This document shows positions 1 to 6,614 of a stretch of DNA of 13,485 nt, piece by piece. The DNA comes from Deltaproteobacteria bacterium RIFOXYA12_FULL_61_11 (lineage in GTDB: Bacteria; Bdellovibrionota_F; JAHFAK01; YA12-FULL-61-11): the NCBI GenBank assembly GCA_001799195.1, contig MGSU01000083.1, positions 1,088-14,572 on the forward strand, read 5' to 3'. A program made the translations under genes and the position numbers. The notes below the pieces were generated by a model, which was not told the origin of the DNA, searched no databases, and worked only from the letters and a program-made list of their open reading frames with translations. The stretch's first letter is position 1. Each line of letters opens with the position of its first letter.

Positions 1-946
1 CCTCGGCCGACCCCTTGAGCACGGCGAGCCCGTGGTAGGTCTTGAAATAGCTGGTGAACAGTTCGGGCTGGAGCCCATGCCGGCGCATGATCCGTTCGTT
101 ACCGTGACAGTCGGCGCACAGGGCGGTGGAAACCAGAGCGTGGCTGGTCGCGGCCCCGGTTTCGCTCGGCCGGACGATGTCGTGTTCTCCGTGGCAATCG
201 CTGCAGGAGGGAGCGTCGTAAAAACCCCTGTCGATGGCTCGTTGATGGACGCTCAGCTTGAATTCATCCCTCTCGGTCCCATGGCATTGCCCGCAGGTAT
301 CGGCCATGGACTTTTTGTGGATAGGTGAACGTTCGTCCGCCTGGGGCACGATCAGGTGCCCGCCGTGACAGGTCACGCAGGTGGCGACTTCGCGATCTCC
401 CCCTCGAGCAAGGACCTTGCCGTGCACGCTCGCGCCGTAACGCGCGACGATGTCCCCCTGGCGCAAGCCGAGTAGTTCGGTCACCTCAGGCCGGGAATGG
501 CACTTCCCGCACGTTCCGACCACCCTGGTCCGATGCACCGGTGAGACCGGATCGGAGGACGGGAGGATATCGTGCCCCCCGCCATGGCAACTGAGGCAGG
601 TCGCGGTCTGGTTCCTGGCCGCGAACCGAGGTCGGGCATGGACCGAGGCTCCGTAGGCAACCTCGGCCTCCTCGTGGCAGGCCGCGCAGCGTACCTCCCC
701 GACGGCGGCTCCACTCTCGGCATGGTCGTCTTGAACCCCTGCGTGACAATCGGTACATGCGAGTTCTGCGTGGACCGAGGTGGCGAAGGCCGGAGAGATG
801 CGAGGAACCTCGCTCGCCTGATCCCGGGATGCATGGCATTCCCGACATTCCTCGGCCCGGCTCTCTATGGCCGAGGCCAGCACCAGGAACAAGAAGACGC
901 CGGCCGCGAGATTGCGAGTGGTGGACTCCGGGTTACGGGGCGGCAT
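1..946 (-). CDS. Multiheme cytochrome c, at least 9 hemes, C-terminus beyond the left edge
   Basis: This gene starts at the ATG at 944-946 and runs out of the window with 315 residues visible. A GGAGG-type ribosome binding site lies just upstream. The start overlaps the end of the preceding gene by 14 bases, so translation is probably coupled. Residues 1-31 form a signal peptide. Nine CXXCH motifs begin at Cys34, 64, 87, 117, 146, 190, 218, 248 and 277. Between them a pattern recurs: SVH, about a dozen residues, CXXCH-G, then HDI or HLI. These SVH and CHGxH histidines could supply distal heme ligands. Similar periplasmic multiheme proteins often end in, or sit next to, a cytochrome b-type membrane domain that exchanges electrons with quinones; whether this one does cannot be seen. 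The last visible residues (YHGLAVLKGSAE) begin another such unit, so at least one more heme is expected outside the window. The heme motifs are certain; the periplasmic electron-transfer role is inferred. Confidence 0.9.
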   Translation of the reverse strand, partial: MPPRNPESTTRNLAAGVFLFLVLASAIESRAEECRECHASRDQASEVPRISPAFATSVHAELACTDCHAGVQDDHAESGAAVGEVRCAACHEEAEVAYGASVHARPRFAARNQTATCLSCHGGGHDILPSSDPVSPVHRTRVVGTCGKCHSRPEVTELLGLRQGDIVARYGASVHGKVLARGGDREVATCVTCHGGHLIVPQADERSPIHKKSMADTCGQCHGTERDEFKLSVHQRAIDRGFYDAPSCSDCHGEHDIVRPSETGAATSHALVSTALCADCHGNERIMRRHGLQPELFTSYFKTYHGLAVLKGSAE

Positions 947-1799
947 GGCTCCCCCCTCCGTTCGAAGGCTGGGACCCGGGAAGGATCAGGTCGGAGTGAC
1001 AACGCAGGCAGAGCTCGTCCGCCGTTCCGTTCGCTCTCAGCATCGTCGCGCGGGGGCTGTTCCTTCGGGGAGAGAGGGAGGCGATCCTTCCCGCGGGACC
1101 GGTAAGGGGCTTCGTTCCGACGGTACGCCCCGCGGCTCCGGGGTGTGGAGTATGGCAGGTCGTGCAAGAGATGGTATTCCCCGGCCCCCTCGGAAGACCG
1201 TCTTTGTTCTCGGGGGTTGTCGCGGCAAGGTGCCGCGCCGACAACCCGTGTTCGGCGAGCCCGTGGCAACGGTCAGTACACTGTGTCGGTGACAACAGGA
1301 GGTTCTTCTCGGCGGACTTCGCCCGGTGGCAGGAGGTACAATCGCCCTTGCCGCCGTGCAGGAAGGGGGCTGGTGCGAGGTCCTCGTGGCACGAGAGGCA
1401 CGTTGCACCGATCGTGGCCTCGCGCAGCAGGGCGTGCGAAGAGGTCGAGCCGTGTGGCCGGTGACAGGCAAGGCAATCCTCGGCCACCGGTGGGTGTATC
1501 CCCTCCCTGTGGACCGTCTCGACGAGGTCGTCGTGACAGGCCAGACAGAGGGCCGTGCCGCCTCCCTCGGCGAGGTCGAAACGATGTCCGGCCTCGGGGG
1601 TCTGTCGGTGTTCGTTCACGTGACAGGCCGAGCACTCGCCTTCCTCGATCGGGGTGTGCAGGTGTGGCGAGGAGGAAACCTCGCGGTGGCAGGTTTTGCA
1701 GTCGGGGCCATCGGTGGCCGGTGCTGGCTCCTCGCCGGCCGACCAGGCGAGGAGGGACCAGACGGAAAGACCCAGCAGCAGGCCCAGGTCTCGCTTCAT
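933..1799 (-). CDS. Nonaheme cytochrome c with doubled-CXXCH motif, one CX3CH site
   Basis: I place the start at the ATG at 1797-1799 (288 residues). It overlaps the upstream stop as ATGA and opens directly into a signal peptide (MKRDLGLLLGLSVWSLLAWSA). An in-frame ATG 171 bases earlier adds only a low-quality Arg-rich leader. Heme motifs begin at Cys34, 56, 85, 109, 134, 154, 174, 212 and 264. Eight are CXXCH; the seventh is CTDRCH, a CX3CH variant. Residues 85-138 (CLACH, CLACHRPHGS, CLSCH) match the doubled-CXXCH pattern of a known multiheme family. Most distal-ligand candidates are the many histidines in the first 200 residues. The stretch around 220-260 is heme-free and basic. It is probably a periplasmic electron carrier in the conduit operon. 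The protein ends in a Gly/Ser-rich tail, and its stop lies inside the start region of the next gene. Confidence 0.88.
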   Translation of the reverse strand: MKRDLGLLLGLSVWSLLAWSAGEEPAPATDGPDCKTCHREVSSSPHLHTPIEEGECSACHVNEHRQTPEAGHRFDLAEGGGTALCLACHDDLVETVHREGIHPPVAEDCLACHRPHGSTSSHALLREATIGATCLSCHEDLAPAPFLHGGKGDCTSCHRAKSAEKNLLLSPTQCTDRCHGLAEHGLSARHLAATTPENKDGLPRGPGNTISCTTCHTPHPGAAGRTVGTKPLTGPAGRIASLSPRRNSPRATMLRANGTADELCLRCHSDLILPGSQPSNGGGSHAAP

Positions 1800-2125
1800 G
1801 CTCCACCCCCACTCCCGTTCTCGACCTCTACTCCGTTGGCGCCATGGCAGGAGGTGCAGGAGGCCTGCCCTTCTTCCTCGACAAGCCTTCGCACCCCGGC
1901 CAGGGCCGGTGAGGCCACGGTCCCCGGCGGATCGAGGTGCAGGTTCTTGCGCGGGTGACAGAGAAAACAATCCGCCTGGCTCCAGCCTTCACCGTGTTCG
2001 GACTCGACGAGCCGCACACCGCCGGGTCCATCGACCAGGTTGCCATACTCCTCGGCCGACGGTTCCTGACGCTCACAACCGAGCCCCAGCAAACAACCGA
2101 GCAAGCAGAGAATCCTCAGCGCCAT
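1796..2125 (-). CDS. Small diheme cytochrome c lipoprotein
   Basis: This 109-residue protein starts at the ATG at 2123-2125 behind a strong GGGAGGAG ribosome binding site. The start overlaps the preceding gene by 10 bases. The N-terminus (MALRILCLLGCLLGLGCERQ) is hydrophobic and ends in a Cys at position 17 that could be lipidated. The lipobox is imperfect, with Gly rather than Leu at -3, so lipidation is probable but not certain. There are two CXXCH motifs, CFLCH at 53-57 and CTSCH at 90-94. Few other histidines are present (positions 44 and 63), which is just enough for two distal ligands. The C-terminus is a short Gly-rich tail. I do not recognise a named family. Its size, anchor and position between larger cytochromes suggest a small relay or assembly partner held at a membrane. 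Confidence 0.82.
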   Translation of the reverse strand: MALRILCLLGCLLGLGCERQEPSAEEYGNLVDGPGGVRLVESEHGEGWSQADCFLCHPRKNLHLDPPGTVASPALAGVRRLVEEEGQASCTSCHGANGVEVENGSGGGA

Positions 2126-2724
2126 CTCGGCTCCTCCCGATGACAGTCGATGCAGAACGTCCTCTGGTGGCAGCGATCGCACCGGGACGGCGCGATGCGG
2201 GCTTCTATTGAATGGAGTTGGCGAAAATTGCGATCATGGACCCGTTGCTCGGCGGTACCCCTCTCGTGATGACAGCGATCGCAGGCATCGGGTTGGTGAC
2301 AGGCCCGGCACCGTTCGCCGTCGAGGCGCGCCATGCGGCCGTGCCGATGCTCGAAACGCCCGCGGTGCCATTCGGGCAGCAGCGGTTCGAGTTCCTGGTG
2401 ACAGGTCGTGCAACGCTGGGGTGCCCCCGCGGAGCCTCGGTCCTGATGACACGCGTGGCAAACCCCCGCCGGTACCCTGTCCTCGGTCTGGTCGCCGGAA
2501 ACGTCCTCGGGGCGCACCATGGGGTGGCACTGCAGACAGGTCACCCCGGTCTCGAGCAGGGAGGTGCGATGGCGAGCGTGGTCGAAACGCGCGGTGATGG
2601 CCTGGCGTTCCACGGGTGACACGCCGGTTCGTTGCCGCGGTACGAGACAGGACAGTCCCAACGCGAAAAACAGCAGGAACGGCCAGGGTCGGCGGAACAC
2701 CAGGTTCGAGCTCACGCGAAACAT
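2116..2724 (-). CDS. Heptaheme cytochrome c (periplasmic or membrane-anchored)
   Basis: The start is the ATG at 2722-2724, giving 202 residues. A GAGGA ribosome binding site lies 7 bases upstream, and the beta-barrel gene's stop is only 8 bases away. A longer in-frame reading to 2931 is a shadow that overlaps the barrel gene. The N-terminus has a hydrophobic segment (residues 12-28) that may be a signal peptide or an uncleaved anchor; Cys26 is a weak lipobox candidate. Seven CXXCH motifs begin at Cys63, 89, 105, 139, 148, 182 and 191. The FDHARH at 47-52 upstream of the first heme resembles the F-x-H-x-x-H ligand motif of class III cytochromes, and a similar FEHRH occurs before the fourth heme. 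Hemes 4-5 and 6-7 are very closely spaced (CRACH-x4-CDRCH and CDRCH-x4-CIDCH). Being encoded directly after the barrel, it is the best candidate for the periplasmic cytochrome that enters or docks at the barrel. That role is inferred. Confidence 0.87.
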   Translation of the reverse strand: MFRVSSNLVFRRPWPFLLFFALGLSCLVPRQRTGVSPVERQAITARFDHARHRTSLLETGVTCLQCHPMVRPEDVSGDQTEDRVPAGVCHACHQDRGSAGAPQRCTTCHQELEPLLPEWHRGRFEHRHGRMARLDGERCRACHQPDACDRCHHERGTAEQRVHDRNFRQLHSIEARIAPSRCDRCHQRTFCIDCHREEPRWR

Positions 2725-2732
2725 CGTCGTCC

Positions 2733-3974
2733 TCAACGCAGGTCGAGAGTCAGCAGCACCACCGCACCGAGGCTTCGGTGCACATCGGGATTGTCGGTGA
2801 CCTCGACCTGGAATCCCACATCTCCGGCACCGTGATCCCAAGTCGTTCCGAAGCGCAGCTCCGAAGCCCGACCCTCGACCCCGGTCACCTTCGAGTACCA
2901 GGCCAGGTGGCCGCGTTGACTGAGCCGCCACCGATCGGTCAGACGCTCCCGAGCATCGAACAGGAGAAGAGTCGCTTCTCCTCCCGGTCCCCGGCGCGCT
3001 CCGAGCCCTGCGGTCAGGCTGCAGGGCTCGTCCCCGGCAAGCAGGACAAGGTCGCTCGACCAGCCCCTTGCACTCCCGAAATCCCCCTCGGTGCTGGTCA
3101 GGGCTAACTCCTGGCGCACTTCCAGAGCAGGCCCGAGGCCGACCTGCACGCCTTCGACGAGGCGGTGTTCCCGACCGGACCGGAAGGCCTCGAGGAGGGT
3201 CAGGTCCTCGCCCTCCTGAGAGCGCCCCCCGGCATGCCGCTCGTAGCCCATGTCCAGACTGACCCGAGTACCGAGCTCCTGGACCAACCCCAGGGCGAGA
3301 TACTCGAGAAGCCGTTCCTCGAGGGCCGCGGTCGAGACGAGGTACAGTTCGGGCGCGTTCTCGAGGTACCAGGGCAAGAGGCGATGATCGACCGAGAGCA
3401 GGGTCGCTGCCTCCGCTTCTCCCGGCATCTCTCTGGCCAGGCCGACCGAGGTCTCGTGCAGCTCGCCGAGGGTGACAGCCCGGGCCCCGACCAGAGCATC
3501 CTTCGGCTCGAACCCGAGTGCTTCGGCGGGGCGGGAGAGACCCCCGACGACCTCGATATCGAGTTCCGGGCGTACGCGGTACCGGGCGGAACCCCCGTCG
3601 AGGATCAGCGGCAAACGGTAGGACCGCAAGACCTGCCGGCCCAAGGTCACCGCGAGGCGGTCACCGGCGAGCCGTTGCTCTGCGTGGAATTGGTACAGGC
3701 GCAGCTCGTGTTCGGGGTGCCAGTCGAGCATCGTGTTCTCGGAAGCTGCATTGAGGACCACGGACGTACCCGCCTGCTCCGCGCGTAGCCACAGCCGGTC
3801 CTCGCCCAACAGCTCGCTCTGGTCGAGCAGGCTGCGCCGGTAGAGGTTGACCGTGCTGAACTCACCGTCATAGGTGAGGGCGGCGGCACCCTGGGCAAGA
3901 CAGCAGCCAAGGAGATAGAGCCAGGCGGCCGTCCGCCGGTCCGCTCTACGCGGTCTTAGTGACAGTACCAGCAT
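2733..3974 (-). CDS. Putative outer-membrane beta-barrel protein of a porin-cytochrome conduit
   Basis: The chosen ATG at 3972-3974 gives 413 residues and overlaps the end of the 30-heme gene by 19 bases. Residues 1-32 look like a signal peptide: an Arg-rich n-region, the hydrophobic AAWLYLLGCCLAQ, then an AAA cleavage region. The mature part has no heme motif. It consists of short alternating polar/hydrophobic segments with charged turns (for example LYLVSTAALEERLLEYLALG and LRFGTTWDHGAGDVGFQVEV), as in transmembrane beta-barrels of about 400 residues. The final strand reads VVLLTLDLR and lacks the usual terminal aromatic residue, which is a little odd. In known porin-cytochrome systems (MtrB, OmbB and Ext-type barrels) such a barrel holds a periplasmic multiheme protein and contacts an outer one; here it lies between the 30-heme and 7-heme genes. 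Sequence alone does not assign it to a named barrel family, and a substrate porin remains possible. Confidence 0.72.
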   Translation of the reverse strand: MLVLSLRPRRADRRTAAWLYLLGCCLAQGAAALTYDGEFSTVNLYRRSLLDQSELLGEDRLWLRAEQAGTSVVLNAASENTMLDWHPEHELRLYQFHAEQRLAGDRLAVTLGRQVLRSYRLPLILDGGSARYRVRPELDIEVVGGLSRPAEALGFEPKDALVGARAVTLGELHETSVGLAREMPGEAEAATLLSVDHRLLPWYLENAPELYLVSTAALEERLLEYLALGLVQELGTRVSLDMGYERHAGGRSQEGEDLTLLEAFRSGREHRLVEGVQVGLGPALEVRQELALTSTEGDFGSARGWSSDLVLLAGDEPCSLTAGLGARRGPGGEATLLLFDARERLTDRWRLSQRGHLAWYSKVTGVEGRASELRFGTTWDHGAGDVGFQVEVTDNPDVHRSLGAVVLLTLDLR

Positions 3975-6295
3975 CGCTCGTCGTAGTTCCTCTGTTCGGC
4001 ATGACAGGTTCCGCATTCTTGCCCTGGGTGATCGGTATGTCCGACCGACCACCCCGCCGGATGGGGATAGCCGGCATGACACTCCGAGCAGGCCTGTTTG
4101 CCCTCGGTCGAAGCGAAATCAGCCCCGTGGCAACTCGTCGCACAGCGACTCACCTCGCCGGTCTCGCTGACGGCACGTCCGTGAGAAGCAGGCTCGGCCC
4201 AATCCGCTGGATGCGGATAGAGAGAATGGCAATCCCGGCAGCCGCGTCCGGCCCCCGCGAACCCCACGGAGCGGCCGAGGTCTTCTCCGTGACACGACGT
4301 GGCACACCCCGCGCTGCCGTGCTCGAGGACCTCACGTCGGTGGGCCTCAGCCCAACCCTGACTATGAGGATAGAGCGCATGACAGCCGGAGCAGGCGGCC
4401 TCTTGTTCGACTCCCTCTTCGCCGGCGTGGCAGCGCCCGCAGGCCGCGGCCTCGAGGTCCTCTGCCTCGAGCACCTCCGCGCCGTGCCGAGCGGCCTCTT
4501 CCCAGTCGGAACCGTGTGGATAAGCACTATGGCAAGTACGGCAGGAAACGCCCTCGAGGAGCCGGTCCCCTGCCGGTCCGTGGCACGAGTTTGTACAAGC
4601 CGCGGCTTCCGCTCCACGGCCGGAGGGACCGTGGTCGGAGAGCCATCCGGCGGGGTGGGGATAGGCGGCATGACAATCGCTGCACCGCTTCGGCGAGGCC
4701 TCTGCGCTCCGGTCGTGGCAGCTCCCACAGACCTGTGCGTCCGCCTGGGTTCTGCGTACTTCTCGGTACTCCGCTCCATGCACCCCGGGGGAACCCCATG
4801 TGGTTCCTAGGTGGGGAAAGGTCGGGTGGCAGGCAGCACAGGTGCGCCCGGGTTCTGTCCGGGAATACTCCGCTCCGTGGCAACTCGTCGCGCAGGCAGC
4901 GGCTCCTCCGCCGCGGCGATACGCCGCACCGTGTTCCCCCCTGTCCGACCAGCCCTCGGCATGGGGGAAACCCGGGTGACAGGTGGCGCAATCCCCGCTG
5001 GCGTCGCCCCCGGCACCGAGTTCGTGGCAAGTCCCGCAAGACGTCGCGATTGGGAGTCGCCCGTGCAAGGCAGGGTCCTCCCATCCTCGGGGATGAGGGT
5101 AGTCGGCATGACAAGAATGGCAATCCCCGGAGGCGGTCCCGGTGCCCTCGGTCGCATGACAGCGGGCACACTCGCTTTGGGCCGTCTCGGTTCCCGACCG
5201 GCCGTGCTCTTCCCCGTCGGCCCAGTTCTCCCGATGAGGATAACCAGCATGGCACGTGGCACAGTCTCCCGCCGACCTTCCCCCGGTTCCCGTGCGGTGA
5301 CAACCGGCGCATTGCGCTGTTCCGACCGAGAGGGCGCTCGCCCCGTGCTTGGCTGCTTCCGTCCATCCAGGGGCATGGGGGTAGAGTGCATGGCAATCGT
5401 TGCAGCTCCGCTGGTGTTCGGTTCGGCGCTCGAGGTCGGGACCATGGCAACTCGTTGCGCAGCTCTCCACCCCTCCGAGTTGACCGACCCGCTTCCCGTG
5501 CCCTCCCGCCTCGAACCACCCGGCAGGGTGCGGGTACTCGGGGTGGCAGGAGGTACATCGCCGGCCTTTGTCGAACTTTTGGGGATCTTCTCCGTGGCAC
5601 GAGTTCGAGCATCCCGTTCCCCGATCACCGGCACGTGCCGCAGCCCCGTGGACAGCAGGCTCCGCCCACCCCTTGAGATGGGGATAGTCGGCGTGGCAAT
5701 CGGCGCAATCCCCTGTTCTCCCGCCCGTGGCCCCATGGCAGGCAACGCAGCGCGCCGTGGGTTCCGTGGCCGCTGGACCGTGCTGGCTGGCCAGGCTCCA
5801 ACCCTGGGTGTGGGGATAGTCGGAGTGACAGCCGGTGCACCGGCCGGCAGTGCCGGCGACGAGAGGATCTTGATCATGACACGCGGCAGTGCACAGGAGG
5901 GAACCATTGTCCCGCACGAAACTCCCGTGGCGGCCGCGATCGATCCAGCCCTGGGTATGCGGATAGGTCCGATGACAGGAAGTACAACTCGTCCCGGCCC
6001 AACCTCCGTCGAGGTCTTCTCCGTGGCAGGTTCGGCACGTCTCGAGAGCCCCGGCTTCACCGCGTAGGACGAGGCCATGGGCACCTGCCCCGAAACCGTC
6101 GGGATGGGGGAAGATCGCGCTCGCTGCCGAGGAGGCATCCCCGGCAGGCGGGAGGAACTGGTCGGCGGGGAGTCCTCCCCCGCTGCACCCGAGCAGCAGG
6201 ACGCAACCCATCGCCAGGCTGCCGATGCCGAGTCGTACCCGGGCGGAGCATGAGCCCACGGATGCGCCGGAATGGCACACCTGTGCCTGTCTCAT
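3956..6295 (-). CDS. 30-heme repeat cytochrome c lipoprotein (15 tandem diheme units)
   Basis: From the ATG at 6293-6295 this is a 779-residue protein. The signal peptide ends in LLLGC with Cys37 as the lipidated residue, followed by a short Gly/Pro/Ser linker. From residue 62 to the last residue it is entirely repeats. Each unit of about 44-52 residues reads [Y/F]PHxxGW, HG, first heme motif, then CXXCH. Fifteen units give 30 heme sites: 23 CXXCH and 7 CX3CH. The protein ends exactly on its thirtieth motif (CWYCH). Each unit carries two extra conserved histidines (PH and HG), matching the two distal ligands needed for bis-His coordination. It leads the operon that encodes a beta-barrel and periplasmic cytochromes. 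I infer a surface or periplasm-spanning electron wire. The start is uncertain: the nearest AGGA is about 12 bases upstream. Longer in-frame ATGs exist (for example 6370) but lack a better ribosome binding site. Confidence 0.9.
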   Translation of the reverse strand: MRQAQVCHSGASVGSCSARVRLGIGSLAMGCVLLLGCSGGGLPADQFLPPAGDASSAASAIFPHPDGFGAGAHGLVLRGEAGALETCRTCHGEDLDGGWAGTSCTSCHRTYPHTQGWIDRGRHGSFVRDNGSLLCTAACHDQDPLVAGTAGRCTGCHSDYPHTQGWSLASQHGPAATEPTARCVACHGATGGRTGDCADCHADYPHLKGWAEPAVHGAAARAGDRGTGCSNSCHGEDPQKFDKGRRCTSCHPEYPHPAGWFEAGGHGKRVGQLGGVESCATSCHGPDLERRTEHQRSCNDCHALYPHAPGWTEAAKHGASALSVGTAQCAGCHRTGTGGRSAGDCATCHAGYPHRENWADGEEHGRSGTETAQSECARCHATEGTGTASGDCHSCHADYPHPRGWEDPALHGRLPIATSCGTCHELGAGGDASGDCATCHPGFPHAEGWSDRGEHGAAYRRGGGAAACATSCHGAEYSRTEPGRTCAACHPTFPHLGTTWGSPGVHGAEYREVRRTQADAQVCGSCHDRSAEASPKRCSDCHAAYPHPAGWLSDHGPSGRGAEAAACTNSCHGPAGDRLLEGVSCRTCHSAYPHGSDWEEAARHGAEVLEAEDLEAAACGRCHAGEEGVEQEAACSGCHALYPHSQGWAEAHRREVLEHGSAGCATSCHGEDLGRSVGFAGAGRGCRDCHSLYPHPADWAEPASHGRAVSETGEVSRCATSCHGADFASTEGKQACSECHAGYPHPAGWSVGHTDHPGQECGTCHAEQRNYDERCWYCH
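3959..6112 (-). repeat. Fifteen tandem diheme protein repeats, period 44-52 codons
   Basis: The repeat array fills the 30-heme gene. The anchor histidines of the [Y/F]PH motifs fall at residues 64, 113, 162, 206, 256, 307, 354, 401, 445, 495, 547, 594, 644, 695 and 745, a spacing of 44 to 52 residues. Conserved features per unit are [Y/F]PH, usually W four residues later, HG about 7-10 residues further on, a first heme motif that is CXXCH or CX3CH, and a second that is always CXXCH. Unit 12 has a small insertion before HG (AEAHRREVLEHG), and unit 15 replaces HG with GHTDH. On the plus strand the array shows as regularly spaced GTGGCA/ATGACA-type complements of CXXCH. The units have diverged too far for this to be a recent amplification. 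Confidence 0.93.
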
Positions 6296-6325
6296 AAGCG
6301 CGCCACTTCCTGGCACACTTGTGCT
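6274..6325. promoter_or_regulatory. Pair of 14-bp palindromes around the start of the minus operon
   Basis: GGCACACCTGTGCC (6274-6287) has perfect 6-bp arms around a 2-bp centre. GGCACACTTGTGCT (6312-6325) has the same arms except its outermost base pair. Their centres are 38 bp apart and they flank the proposed ATG at 6295, one inside codons 3-8 and one in the 5' leader. Paired palindromes of this size are typical binding sites for dimeric regulators, so they may form an operator for the cytochrome operon. The factor is unknown. The first copy also lies within coding sequence (AQVCHSG), so coincidence through coding constraint is possible. Confidence 0.35.
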
Positions 6326-6614
6326 GGACCACGACCCCTGCGGTCGGGATAGTTGCTCGTTATTGCTCATCTTATGAAAACACTCGTACAGCATCCGAGG
6401 TGGTACGAATCTTGTTATCGGGACGCACCCTGGAAATTCCGTGCCGGACTGACCCTCCCGGTACGGTAGTATCGTTCCGAAGCCGGCAACGGAGAGGAGA
6501 CGGTAGATGAGTTCGCGTCCAGAGGCAACTGTCTTTTCGATTTCTCCTCGCGACCCGTCAGCCGCGAGTGCAGGTCCGGCAGCACCATCGCTCTCATGCC
6601 TAGGAGGTCGTCGC
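6296..6614. promoter_or_regulatory. Divergent intergenic region between the two cytochrome transcription units
   Basis: These 319 bases separate the start codons of the 30-heme gene (minus) and the collagen-stalked cytochrome gene (plus), so promoters for both should lie here. I could not find a convincing -35/-10 pair for either. What is visible: the second 14-bp palindrome (6312-6325); a small hairpin with arms CGACC and GGTCG (6332-6336 and 6342-6346) that would sit in the minus transcript leader; and two good ribosome binding sites on the plus strand. These are AGGAGA at 6495-6500 before an in-frame ATG at 6507, and AGGAGG at 6602-6607 before the preferred ATG at 6615. No RNA gene is recognisable. 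Confidence 0.5.

Noticed and set aside
481-848. Minus-strand open frames of 117 and 120 codons within the partial cytochrome gene.
   Set aside because: They are in the wrong frames. The true frame from ATG 946 has nine CXXCH motifs and runs out of the window.
3959-6067. Long plus-strand open frames antisense to the 30-heme gene (for example 3959-4810, 4516-5676 and 4811-6067).
   Set aside because: They are Arg/Gly/Pro/Ser-rich shadows of a GC-rich repetitive coding region. The minus frame carries 30 regularly spaced heme motifs and a signal peptide.
3959-6112. The regular spacing of similar short DNA words as a possible CRISPR array or tandem satellite.
   Set aside because: The period is about 132-156 bp, the units are diverged, and all conserved bases map to codons of CXXCH, YPH and HG.
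6311-6325. TGGCACACTTGTGCT as a sigma54 (-24/-12) promoter.
   Set aside because: The GG-to-GC spacing is one base shorter than the strict sigma54 spacing, and the site is better explained as one of two palindromes.
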